Below are positions 21,122 to 32,470 of a DNA stretch of 64,000 nucleotides, in pieces (position 1 is the first letter of the stretch; each line of letters starts with the position of its first letter). The DNA comes from Canna indica. Lineage: Eukaryota > Streptophyta > Magnoliopsida > Zingiberales > Cannaceae. The position numbers were made by a program, and so were the translations under genes. The notes beneath the pieces were generated by a model that saw only the letters and a list, made by a program, of their open reading frames with translations, made no database searches and had not been told where the DNA came from. The DNA lies in assembly GCA_034359265.1 (NCBI GenBank), contig CP136891.1:52840501-52904500 (forward strand), written 5' to 3'.

Positions 21122-22436
21122 TCACGATGATGATGAAGGATGGTCTGGATCATATGGCGGGGTCTGGAGTGCTTGGGTGTACACCAGCGTGGACTGACTC
21201 GAGGACGATGGATCAAATGATGCCGAGGGGATGCCTGCTCCGGTATGAGCTGAGATGTTGCGTAGCATAGCATGCATCTCCGCCATCCTCTGACTCTGAC
21301 GCTCCATCATCTCACTCTAATGCGCGACCGTCTCCTCCAGTGTCCTTGTCCTGCTGCTCTAATCATAATTAGTCTTGGAGGTGGACAGCCGCGGAGGGGT
21401 CGGTGCTCCAAGTGGCCCGAGCATGGCTCTCGCATGACCACTATCTGCAAAGCCATATACGCCGCCGTGGTCCCAGCCACCTGCAGCCTCGACCCACGCT
21501 CCTGCGTCAAAGTCCTCGGGGGTGCCGTCGCGCTGCACCACCATCTGAGTGTAGGTCTCCTACTCGAGTTTGATTTTTTGTTTCATATTTGTCTTAAAAC
21601 TTAAATTATAAATAAATAATGAATAATTTAAACAAATATACTTACCATAATGTATGCAACACGGTATTCAATGTACTCCCCAGTCCCATGTACTCGACGG
21701 TGAGTCCGCTCAAACACCGCCATCGGGGAGGGTCGCTGGATAGTCCCGTCGTCCAACACTGTCGTCTACATTTACAAAATAAATACATTAATTAGTACAC
21801 AGAGTATCAAATAAAATATATAACTAAAAGTAAGTGGTCCCAGCTCGGGCCATCGCCTGGGATCGGGCCTGCCCCAGCTGCCCGTTGTACCTCTGTCAGG
21901 AAATAGCCTCCCATGCAGTGTAAATGAAGGACCTCCGATCCTCAGCCCATGTATAGCGAGCCTGCAAAACAATAATATCAATACCAATATTAATCATCAT
22001 GCATATATATAATTTTTTTTTTAATACGTGCCTCAAACTCGCGCTATAGCATGTCGACGTGCTCACTGGGCACGTGAGACCACGTGGGCCATGCCCCGTA
22101 CATGCATCATCGAATGGTAGAAGATATGCTCCTTGGCACATCTTCTTGCTCGAACCTGCACAACAAAAATAAAATTTAATATTATATTATGATGTAATGA
22201 ATTTGTAATAATTCATAAAACATGATATATTACCGCTCCCCAATCACGCTAATGAATCTACGCGACTCTGTGGCTGGTGGAGGCTGCCACCTGTTCGGCC
22301 CTCGTGGCCGCCTGCGTCTGGATGTACTAGCCTCAGCAGTATCATCGGCTGGAGGATCAGCAGCAGGAGTAAGTGCTGGAGTCTCACCGATCGAAGACTC
22401 CGAAGCTCTCCTGCGACGATAATCACGACCAGACAT
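21122..22436 (-). pseudogene. CACTA-2 ORF2 (Ptta/En/Spm type)
   Basis: Minus-strand exons start at about 22436 with a basic N-terminal part (SGRDYRRRR, PRGPNRW). They continue through 22141-21960 and 21900-21840, then 21770-21645 (with SPMAVFERTHRRV, the conserved mid-part of the family), and end in a tail with RMAEMHAML and low-complexity serines near 21122. Introns of about 60-90 bp are AT-rich with GT-AG borders. At least one in-frame stop (near 21359) breaks the tail. It follows the TNP2-like gene in the usual CACTA order. Confidence 0.65.
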
Positions 22437-22499
22437 ATCTATCGAATATGCATATAATTAGATTATTATATATATAGTAGAGATATATTTAATATAAGA

Positions 22500-25400
22500 T
22501 ATACTTTACAATTATTCCTCATCATCTGAGTAATAATCTTCGAATTCTTCCTCTTCTTCATCTTCTTCATCTCTAGCTTCCTCAATTTCATGATCGTCAT
22601 CATCAGCATATTCAACTTCTAATTGAATTGACGCTGTGTCTGCATTCTCGAGTATTGGAATAATACGACATACAACAGGAGGATCATCTTCTTGATAGAA
22701 ACCATCTGTCACATCAGGTATCGGCTCATTTTCTCCTTCTATCAGATCAATTCTTCCTCTACCTTTAGTCTTACAGACTACACACTAATCTGCTCTATTT
22801 TTATTTCGAGTCAGATACTTCGCGTAATATACTTATTCGGCTTGTGATGCCAATATAAAAAGCTCATTTGCTGCCAATTTGGATTTGTAATTAACCTCAA
22901 CAAGTTTATATTTTGGATGAACTTTCATGCCCTTTTCTGTTGTATCGAACCAATGACATCTAAATAGGATAACTGATTTCAAGCCGAAGTAGTGCAACTC
23001 TATCACTTCTTCCACCAGTCTATAAAAATCCATATCACATTCAACATAGGTTGTTCCTTTCACGCAGATCCCGGCATTCATCGTCTTCTTTGTAAATGCA
23101 TATTCAACCGTGTAAAATTTATACCCATTAACAAAATATCCGCTATAATACGACACTAGTCGTGACGGTCCATTAACAAACTCAAATATTCTTTCATCTA
23201 TTTCAGCTCTGTGATCTTTGCTGTAAGCCTGAATCCAAGTAGGGAAATCATGATTCCGTAATCTCTCCAATTCTTGATCGTTGTGAATAGAGTATTTTTG
23301 CACCATCTCAATGTCAAATATTTCAATGAATTGTTCAATCTTTGGATAATTGAGTAATATGTACAAGTGTGCCAAATGATACTCTTCGTCACTTAAGTGT
23401 CGAGATGGACGAGAACCAAAAGCACGACTAGAGTGATAAAATATATTTAAACGTCCATCTGAATGTCGAACTCCCCCGTCGTTGTTACGTGGAAGACCAT
23501 CAAATCTTGTATGTACTATCGATTCAAAGTAAAATGAGCAGAATGTTGAAATTTCTTGGATGATATACGATTCAGATATTGATTTTTCAACAGCTGCGAT
23601 GTTCTTTACTTTTTTCTTCAAACGATTAACATATATTTCAAATAAGTACATCAACCGGTATTGAACGGGGCCACCAACTCGTGCCTCGTATGCCAAGTGT
23701 ATCGGTAGATGCTCCATCAAGTCAAAAACGGCAGGAGGGAAAAACTGCTTCAGCTTGCATATAATTTCAACAATATTACTTTCAAGTGTTGACATATCTT
23801 CGACTCGAAGGACATTTACACAAATGTTTCTAAAAAACATACTTAATTCAGTCAACGAACCCCAAATATTATCAGGTAGAAGATCTCGGAATACAATCAG
23901 AAGCAATCTCTACATGAATACATGATAATCATGGCTCTTCATCCCTGATATTTTGCAATCATCGACGTTCACACATCGAGATAAGTTTGAAGCATATCCA
24001 TCGGGTAATTTGAGTTCTTTTATCTATTGACAAACATATTTGATCTGTTGTTTATTTAACACATACGGGGCCTTCGGCTTCAGATATCGTCCGTTGACCT
24101 CTTGTAACTCCAACTTCGGTCTCTTACAAAGTATTTTCAGATCATGTCGGGCTTTGAAATTATCTTTAGTTTTTCTGAAAACATCCATCAAAGTGTTGAA
24201 AATATTATCAAACACATTTTTTTCAATGTGCATGACATCCAAATTATGTCGAATCAGTAATGAACTCCAATAGGGCAATTCCCAAAAGATACTTTTTTTC
24301 ACCCAGTTATGTGTTTGACCAAAGCCCGACACTCTTTCATTCCGACCAAACACAACCTCTGGAAGTGCTGAAACACGTGCTAACATTTGTTCACCAGACA
24401 ACATCGGTGGTGGCTCATCTCTTTTGACTCAGCCCTTAGTAAATTTATTACGACTCCTTCGATACTGATGGTTAGCCGGTAGGAATCGACGATGATAATC
24501 AAAAAATAAAATTTTTCGTCCGTTCTGAAGAATGATTGATTTAGAGTGTTCCATACAATACAGACAAGAGAGTCGGTCGTGAGTGCTCCAACCAGACAAC
24601 ATGCCGTACGCCGGGAAATCATTGATTGTCCACAAGACCGCAACTTTTAAATTGAAGTTTTGCTTCCGATGACAATTATAAGTGACAGCTCTCTCAGTCC
24701 ACAATGTTTTCAATTCATCTATCAAGGGTCTGAGAAATACGTCAATTTCTTTTCGCGGACCCTTAGGACCCGGAATAATCATCGAAAGATAAATAAATTC
24801 ATCTTTCATACACATTGACGGTGGCAAATTATAAACTGTCAGCAGCACTGGCCAAACTGAATAAGGAGTTCCAGAATATCCAAACGGATTAAAACTATTT
24901 GTGCATAATCCCAATATGATATTTCTAGTATCCCTAGCAAATGAAGGATAACATGTATCCAAATGTTTCCATGCTTCACTGTCGGATGGATGAGTCATTA
25001 CTGTATCATCACGACTTCTTGCATGCCAACTCATGTAGGGGGCCGTCTTTTCCGACATGAATAATCTTTGAAGCCTCTGTGTTAGTGAAAAATACCGAAG
25101 CACCTCAAATGAGATATTTTTCTATCAGACCGATTTCTTCTCCTTGTAACGAGGATGTTGACATACAAGACATTTATCCAACAACACATTTTCTTTATAA
25201 TATAAAATATAGTTATTTTGGCACGCGTGTATTTTTTCGTACCCAAGCTCTAATTTTCTCATCAACTTTTTAGTCTTATAAAAAGTTGGCTCAAACTTGT
25301 TATCAGTAGGCAGTATTCCATTAATCAATCATGTAATCCGATCATACGCAACCCCACTGATATTACAATCGGCCTTGATGTTTAGGAGCTGCGTCATTGC

Positions 25401-25993
25401 CGAAAACCTAGTGTATTTAGGATAATTCTCATACAAAGGTTCATCGGCAACTTTCAACATCTCGTAAAATTCTGCAGCTTGTTTATTCGGCAATTCAATC
25501 TCTACCACAGTTTGTACTTATGTAATATCAACACCTGTAGTATCTGGTGGCACTGACATCTCAGTAACTGGCCCATCGATATTATCATTCAGGTGGAATT
25601 GACCCCCAATACTATCAAGTATCATAGTTCTATAGGGATTAGATTGACTGGATGAAGAAACACTAGCAGAGGAAGATTCGCCATGTGTTTGAACGACAAG
25701 ATTGCTCGACGTCCCGACTTCACGTGACTCCCCGTGACAAGTCCATAGAAATATCTTGGTGCAAATCCTTTGTTATATAGATGCAGAGTGACAGTTTTCC
25801 GATCCAAAAATCGTCCATTCAAGCAAATGTGGCACAGACATCGAATTTTATCACCGACGCTAACAAATTTCCAATTTGAATAGGCGAAATTTAGGAAGTA
25901 AGTTACGCCTAATCGAAACTTATTCGTTAAAGCTCCACGATCAAGACGTCGGTACATCCAGCTTCGATCAGCCGACATGATTCTATCAATCAA
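22500..25993 (-). pseudogene. CACTA-2 TNP2-like transposase
   Basis: Minus strand, N- to C-terminal: a transposase-associated domain (25993-25740) with SWMYRR and FLDRKTVTLHLY; the TNP2 N-terminal part (about 25500-25125) with LGYEKIHACQNN and CLVCQHPRYK; the transposase_21 core (25103-24024) with NSFNPFGYSG, IIPGPKGPRKEIDVFL, NDFPAYGMLSGWST and LDVMHIEKNVFDN; then the DUF4218 and DUF4216 regions in one 357-codon frame (23906-22833) with HLPIHLAYEARVGGPVQYR and VILFRCHWFD; and an acidic tail (22712-22512). The protein would cut and join CACTA ends. Several in-frame stops and shifts (near 25730, 25335, 24429, 24024 and 22830) make it non-functional as read. Confidence 0.85.
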
Positions 25994-26037
25994 TGATAAT
26001 TTCTTCGGTTAATGCCTTTAGGTGAGATAGTCATATT

Positions 26038-26252
26038 CCATTCGGGATTTATGTTATTCATATTGCACTAAGTATTTCTTTTAACTGCTAACTTCATTGT
26101 AAATTTCGGTAGCATCTCCCTACAGTTCTCCGAATACGCATATCATCTAGGCGCGTATCGGAGAACAAGAGAGATGCTGCTGAAATTTAGAATAAGCTAA
26201 CGGTTAAAAGAAAAAACTACATGCAATACAAATAACTATATTCCCAAATTGT
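26038..26252. repeat. large foldback upstream of the CACTA-2 transposase
   Basis: Two imperfect inverted arms of about 100 bp (about 26040-26139 and 26153-26250) are separated by only 13 bp. The innermost 40 bp match best, roughly 85% with small bulges. It ends just 45 bp upstream of the inferred transposase ATG, so the RNA of the minus strand would fold into a long stem. Confidence 0.8.
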
Positions 26253-26266
26253 CCAATCAGAGACAA

Positions 26267-26408
26267 TTCAAGGGTTGTACGTCGTATAAAAGATCATCTA
26301 CTTCTTTTACACGAACATACAACCTCTGAATGGATCTAAGGTTTTGCTAAATCATATCCGACTCGTCGATGCGTACGTGAAACGCATCAACTCGTCGGAT
26401 GGATGATT
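26267..26408. repeat. two further hairpins in the CACTA-2 leader
   Basis: Hairpin 26267-26330 has arms of about 27 bp (arm starts TTCAAGGGTTGTACG) and a 9-nt loop. Hairpin 26350-26408 has arms of about 25 bp (arm includes ATCCGACTCGTCGATGCGT) and a 7-nt loop. A smaller one (AATTGTC...GACAATT) lies at 26247-26268. They follow directly upstream of the larger foldback. Confidence 0.75.
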
Positions 26409-26456
26409 ATTTTCTAAATGTTTCGAGTCAGTTCGAGTGCATAGTGGAAAATTCTG

Positions 26457-26535
26457 ACACAAGTCCAAAGTGGACGATTCTGGCACGAGTCCGAAATGGA
26501 CGATTCCGGCGCGAGTCCACTTAGGACGACTCCAG
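26457..26535. repeat. three 26-bp tandem repeats
   Basis: Units share AGTCC, GGACGATTC and GGC, such as GTGGACGATTCTGGC and ATGGACGATTCCGGC. Non-coding, upstream of the hairpins in CACTA-2. Confidence 0.8.
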
Positions 26536-27300
26536 ACTAATTAACATTTTAACTAATTAATTAATATTAATCTAAAATATTTTAACTAATTTAAATAATT
26601 AACATACCATTATTAATCTAAAACATAATATTAATCTAAACTCTAACAATTAATCTAAAAACTAATATAAACCCTAAAAATTAATCTAACAATTAATCTA
26701 TATATTAAATAATTAATTAAAAATTAAACAATTGATTAAAAATTAAATAATTAATTAAAAAATCATTAATTAATGGATTTCCGGCGTCGGAGTCCAGTGT
26801 TCGGACATTGGACAATGGTCCGGCCGCGGCCACCAGCCGTCGACCGCTTGGTCGAAACCCTATATTTAGGGTTTCGGCCGGATCTAGGGAAGGAAGGTGG
26901 GGCGGCGAGGAATACTTGGAACAGACGAGGTGGCGGCGGTCGGAATCGGCAGTCGAGGATGGGCCGGCAGCATCGGTAACGACAGTAGGTGACGAGTAGA
27001 GGAAGAGGAAGAAGGAGGAGGAAGGGGCGAGCGCGGACGTGTGCCCTATATAAACTTATCAGCAATGGCTCACTTAACCATTAGGACGCTATTGCTGATA
27101 AGTTAATCATCAGCAACGGCTCACGTGTCCGTTAGAAAGCCGTTATTTAGGTGATTAATATCTGCAATGGCTTGAGCGGCCGTAAGAACGCCGTTACAGA
27201 TACAACATATCTGCATTAGCTTGAGCGGCCGTAAGAACGCCGTTGCAAATTGCAATGGCTTGAGCGGCCGTTGCTGAAGAACCAATTTCTAGTAGTGAAC

Positions 27301-29426
27301 ATAAAGCATGATAACTACTTACTTTAATATCTTAATAAAAGTTGTTTCATAAATCCTAAAAGCTACAACTCAAATGAAACCAACATATGTCCATAAATAT
27401 ATCACTGAGTTATCAAAATTCAGAGAATGTACAACTCAAATGAAACAAAGGAAGAAGTAAATAAAGAGTCATCCCTAATGGCATTGTGAAGTTTGAACCT
27501 TGATCCTGCTAGGCTGTAAAACTGAGCTAGGGTTTCTTTCCTGAACTACTCTTACTTGACTAGTTCTGCCATGAAAAAGTAAACATATCAATTGGTATAC
27601 AACCAAAATTATGAATTTGGACTCTTTCATTTCAGCTAAGGATAAAGTAGCAAACACTCTATATAACCGTTAGTCCTCTGTCAATTATAAACATGCTATA
27701 TAGGGAAACATGATATATGATCATAGCACATAAAGGGTATGATTAGCTTAAAGTGTAACTTTAATGTATGTTTATATCGCGGAGGGACAGAAGACTAGTG
27801 TAACATAGCATGATGCATGGTATTACAGAATACCAAATATAAAGGGCATGTATCATTTCTAAGTACATAACATGTATTCTCTAACTACAGGAATGCAAGT
27901 CATAAAACAATTTCATCGTTTCAGAACCAATCTTATCATGAACGGATTGTTTGACTACAAACAGGAATAATTTATTGGATGTTTATTCCAGAAGATAAAT
28001 TATGCCAAAAATAATGGTCAAACTATTACAAAAGCCAAAGAAAAATACTGAACATTGATTGAAGCATTTACTTGAAGATCCGGCTGACACCATTTTTAAG
28101 CAAGCAATTAGATCAGATCACACATGTTATAGAATTAGAATAATTTTCTAAAGACAAGAAAAGAAACAACTATTAATTGAAACTGCATGAGAAAGAATAG
28201 TATAAGCAGAAGGAATTGTGAAAATCTTTACATGTTAGATCACTTGTCACTATATCTAAACTTTGTCAACGAAGTTCTAAAGGGAAGCCAATCAATCATT
28301 TCTGATATTATCAGCGCTTCAAGCAAGAATCAGGCAAACAGTGATCAGGAAAAGAGAAAACCTAGAAACTATAAAGATAATGATCATTTAAAGATGATTT
28401 GAGAGTCTAATGGTGGAGATGCAACTGGATGCAATTATTACACCAATATCACACTGGATAAGATTGCATCTCATCTTCTTGCCTATGGTGGATGTCCAGG
28501 TATAAGAGCCTGGTGTTCCTTTCGGAATATGCTTTGAATGGTTAACGTGTTCGGAACCAAAACTAATTGGGATATCTTTTGCCTAATAGAATACCATCAT
28601 CATTCGAGAATAGAGATCATATATGGATAAAAAAGAAATGATGAATCATACACATAGACATACACATCCTAAGGTTCTAAGGGCATTAACTTCGATTAAT
28701 CGATACTTCAATTTCTATTTTTACCATTAGATCCATAGACATACACATCCTAAGGTTCTAAGGGCATTTGTGAAAAGAAAGAAAACATACACTTAATGAA
28801 ATGATGAATCATACATAACCCTTTCCAAGACAGTTCAAGCACCTCTGTATTCTGGTAAAAAGAGAGTTCCAGGATATAGTCAGTAGAAATAAATGAAGAT
28901 GGGCAACTGTGTATTAGCTTAAAGTTTTCACAAAAAGTAGAATACTATATCAACAAATATACTGACTTGTTTCCTTCACAAGTTGGGCAGAGACAAGGGT
29001 TAATAACTATAGGATCATACAAAGGAGACCACTCAATGGTGGATTTCCCTTTGCATAGCTTGCATAACTATTATCTTTTAATAGCTATGTACATTGAAGC
29101 CCTAACAATGCATCTCTTTTAAGTTCTTTATCAATTGATAATTGATATCAATAGTTTTAGCAAACAAATAAGATGTGCATTGTTAGGCGGACTCATTTTG
29201 CAAGCTACAATGCAAAATAGATAAAATTATTTAACTCCAGTCATCCACAAAATAGGATAGAACAATAGCATTACAATTATATACATACTTTGACCTTACA
29301 ATTAGATGAAACTGCCTCATTTTCAAAAATAAAAATAAAAATAAAATAGATGCGCTATAGGATTAATCATGTCATTTTGATACTAGATGAAATAATTATG
29401 GCATTGTTTAACAGGCTTAAGTTTTT
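27301..29426. other. AT-rich interior of CACTA-3, probably captured intron
   Basis: No coding frame of note. A 37-bp direct repeat (around 28652 and 28735, containing ACATACACATCCTAAGG) is present. By position this would be downstream (3') sequence of the F-box/LRR fragment, perhaps captured with it. Confidence 0.4.
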
Positions 29427-30110
29427 TCAACCTTTCAATGCACCCCATGTCCATCTTATGTGTAGAAAATTACTGATGCATTTGGTAATGACAGAAGCTC
29501 TGATGTTAATGCAAGCACTAGAAGGAACAAGCATCACAATTCGACACAAATTGGCATATGTCAGTAATGGGGACAATTTCCAGGATATCGTATCAATTTC
29601 ATGTAATGGTATATGCACCACCAATTTCTTCAAACTTCTTAACTCACCACTGAACCTAAGAGATTCTGGGAGGATAAACCAAGCCCTTGGACCCAATAGC
29701 AATTCCACTAGATTAGGGAAGGTACTAAATAAATCAACAGAGTGTTGTTCCTCAATATCAAGACAGTGGCTAGATCCGTATGCTTCCATCTCCAACTGCT
29801 TAATAGTTGTGTTCTCTGCAAATACTACTGCCAAGCTACATAAATCTAAAGATTCTATCCTGAGAAACCTCAAATTATGAAATTTATCCACTTTGATGAC
29901 TGCTCCAGCCTTCTTAATTGTAAGATCAAGCTTATACAGTGAAGGCACTTCGAAATGAAGAGCCTTTGGTTCAACACATTTGAGTTTCAACTCCCTCAGT
30001 TTAGGTGCATGTACTGTTAGAGATAGCACAAAATTGGAAACCGTCCATGTGAAGAACCTTAGTTGTAGAAGGTGAATCTTAGGCTCCTTAAGCCCTCCAA
30101 CCCTAGTCAA
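29427..30110 (-). pseudogene. captured F-box/LRR-type gene fragment
   Basis: One uninterrupted minus-strand frame of 227 codons with leucine-rich repeats of the kind found in plant F-box/LRR (FBD-type) substrate receptors: HAPKLRELKLKCVE, VPSLYKLDLTIKKAG, FHNLRFLRIESLDL and FPNLVELLLGP. The N-terminal F-box and the C-terminal end are missing. It lies between two ORF2 exons of CACTA-3, within what was an intron, and has the same strand as ORF2. Such proteins recruit targets to SCF ubiquitin ligases, but this piece lacks the Skp1-binding part. The frame has stayed open, which suggests recent capture. Confidence 0.7.
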
Positions 30111-30141
30111 ATTAAGAACTTATCTTAATTTACTATTGATA

Positions 30142-30173
30142 TATTACCAATATACTATACTATATTGGTAATA
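30142..30173. repeat. perfect AT palindrome
   Basis: Arms of 13 bp (TATTACCAATATA) with a 6-bp centre, just upstream of the F-box fragment. It may mark the edge of the captured DNA. Confidence 0.7.
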
Positions 30174-30309
30174 TAGTATAGTATCATTCCAAAAGCCGAT
30201 ACAACATCAATGAACACTAATAAATACTTTGGTAATAAGCTTCACCAATAAACTTCAATTAGACTATCATTCCAAAAAACTTCACGAATAAACTTCATGA
30301 ATACTTTGG

Positions 30310-30700
30310 TATCTAAAATTAATAAACTACGTACCTCGAACTCGGACCATAATGAATCTCGATTATGCTACGGCACGTGGGTCCATGAATGCCACGGCTC
30401 CCGAAAGAACCTCTTGATAATAGAGGTGATGTTACGAGCAACATCGTCCTGCTCGAATCTACAACTCAGGTATAACAACATAAGTAGTAATTAATTAATT
30501 AATAATTATAAAAAATAAACTTTGATACTTACTTTAGATCGTGCAGAGATATCCGCTGACGTTGGTTGGTCGATGAAGGTTCTTGAGCCCCCCGATTAGG
30601 CCCACGAGGCCTATGACGACCTCAAGCCTTCGGGGCCGGTGGTTGTGATGGTGGTGATGATGGCACTGCGGCGGGCGTGGAAGGTCCCAACATCTTCACT
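30310..30700 (-). pseudogene. CACTA-3 ORF2, upstream exons
   Basis: Minus-strand exon from about 30690 begins MLGPSTPAAVPSSPP and runs into PRGPNRGAQEPSSTNQRQ. After a short AT-rich intron, a second exon (about 30475-30335) reads FEQDDVARNITSIIKRFFREPW, where one stop interrupts the following part. This is the N-terminal half of the Ptta/En/Spm ORF2 whose distal half lies at 19.6-20.5 kb. A donor GTACGT at the end shows where the original intron began. Confidence 0.6.
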
Positions 30701-31261
30701 TGTCTCGTAAGATTATGACACTATATATTAAACTTGAAATAAAAAAATAAAACTATGTAGATTATCAACAGGGAAATTGAATAAAATTAGCTGAATGAAA
30801 TAAAAATAAACCTGAAAGTAACCAAATATGAATTTCCATCCAATACAAGTATGCAATTTTGATGGCTCAGCACTGTAACTCATTCTGCAATATGATTGAG
30901 ATTAAGATCATCTATGTTAACTAGAAAAATACTTGTTGTTTATACTGCAATAGACTGTAAATTATAAGTACTTCTTGTATGTAAAACAAACAAAATTAGG
31001 AGGGGCTCCAAAAGCGCACCTTGATTGCTGGTTCCTCAGGTGAGCGAAGAGGGAAAACAAACAAATGCAGCGAGTTGCGGCGTCGTTCGACAGCCACCCT
31101 TAAGTGGCGTGTTCTACTACGGAGGGAGCGAGGAAACTTCCCGAGGTCCTTTTGATGGCTTTGAAATTGAGAGAGAGGGAAATACGTGAGGTTTGAGCAT
31201 GGTTTTCAGCTGTGACGGAAGCGAGGAAACCCTAGCTGGCGATGGCTAGGGTTTCGGCGGC

Positions 31262-31263
<2 letters not shown>

Positions 31264-31325
<62 letters not shown>
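31264..31325. repeat. (GA)n microsatellite
   Basis: About 30 GA units, with looser GA-rich sequence to 31395. A minus-strand frame of leucine and serine is a by-product. Confidence 0.95.
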
Positions 31326-31328
<3 letters not shown>

Positions 31329-31689
31329 ATCGGCGGCACAAGCGGCGAGTAGCGACAGAGAGGTCAGAGAGAGTGAGAGATAGAGAGAGAGAGAGTGACG
31401 ATCGAGAGACTGAGCGGGGGAATAGAAAAATAAAGGGCGGGCTATAAAATTTACACTATGACGGTTTTGCGACAGCATGAAGCGGTGGCAAAAAGGTGGT
31501 CGCTGAAACGGTCATTGTACCGTCGTAGAGGTCTCCAATTTGCGACGGGACTTTGTGCGGTCGCAATACCATTGCAAGTTCGTGGGACATGCGACCCCCG
31601 GCGCCAGCGGTCGCAGAACCGTCACAATTTACGATGGCCTGAAGGCCATCGCAAAATCACCGTCGCAAATACCCTAATTTCTAGTAGTG

Positions 31690-32024
31690 ACCAATACTAT
31701 GTTTAGGATTATACTATGAAGACCGAACTCCATCTCCAGCTCTGCGAATCCAAGATCATGATCTTACTCCTGATCTAAGGTGTTGTCAAGCGACGAACAC
31801 CCTCTTCGGCTAGGACATGGATGAACACAAAGAATTGGGTGGTTCCTGAGTGCTAGCTCGGCTCTATCCCAGTTCTTTGTGTTCATCCATGTGCTAGCTC
31901 GGCTCTATCGGAACACCCTCTATGGCTAGCACATGGATGAACACAGAACTGGGTGGTTCCTGAGTGCTAGCTCGGCTCTATCGGAACGCCTTTTGATTTT
32001 GACGAGCGTGGAACACCTTTCACA

Positions 32025-32076
<52 letters not shown>

Positions 32077-32470
32077 GTGGAGGTCGGCTACCACAAAGGG
32101 AGCCCGACTTCCTTCAAAAGGAGGTCGGCTTCCTTTCAGGAAGAGCCCGACAGCCTTTCAGGAGATGATTAAATACTCGTTTAAGCCATAGACGGGTATT
32201 TATAGACGCTTCAATCATATTTAACGAGTCATCACAACTGTTGATCAATTCAAAATCATATCCAGAATCTTTAAAATGATTTTAATGTTTGAACAAAATA
32301 TATCCTCAATAACAATTAACAAGGATGAATTTCCTAAATTCAAAATGCCAATTATAATATATCCTTTAATATCGAATATTAAAGATGCATTACCTAAATT
32401 GTAATAAACATAATTCTAATTTTAAATCTTATATAAAATTCAAAATAATTAATTCCGATTTGAAAACTTT
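31690..32470. other. repeat-rich intergenic DNA
   Basis: A segment containing ACATGGATGAACACA and GAGTGCTAGCTCGGCTCTAT occurs twice in direct orientation (about 31815 and 31928), with part of it inverted between them (31873-31905). A (CT)n microsatellite lies at 32030-32073. The sequence after 32080 grades into LTR-like DNA. No gene. Confidence 0.6.

Larger units (their letters stand above)
20528..27297 (-). mobile_element. CACTA-2, nested in CACTA-3
   Basis: Ends are CACTACTGGAATAATGGG (20528) and, in reverse from 27297, CACTACTAGAAATTGG. The exact 3-bp duplication AAC flanks it (20525-20527, 27298-27300). Subterminal arrays of CAGCAACGGC / GCCGTTGCTG lie at 20545-20850 and 27055-27285. The minus strand encodes a TNP2-type transposase followed by ORF2; both carry stops. 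Complete ends and clear duplication show a younger insertion than CACTA-3. Confidence 0.93.
18373..31689 (-). mobile_element. CACTA-3, outer element
   Basis: Ends are CACTACCAAAAACTTCG (18373) and, read in reverse from 31689, CACTACTAGAAATTAGGG. The 3-bp duplication ACC flanks it (18370-18372, 31690-31692). Subterminal zones (18400-18690, 31450-31680) are full of TTGCGACGG/CCGTCGCAA motifs. Coding remnants run on the minus strand. Only ORF2-type exons survive; no TNP2 transposase of its own is seen. It carries an F-box/LRR gene fragment and the complete CACTA-2 between ORF2 exons. About 6.5 kb remain once CACTA-2 is discounted. Confidence 0.9.

Noticed and set aside
29350..29880. 176-codon plus-strand frame
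   Set aside because: Antisense to the F-box/LRR fragment, whose minus-strand frame is longer and has leucine-rich motifs.
31206..31478. Minus-strand frame rich in leucine and serine
   Set aside because: Translation of the GA microsatellite.
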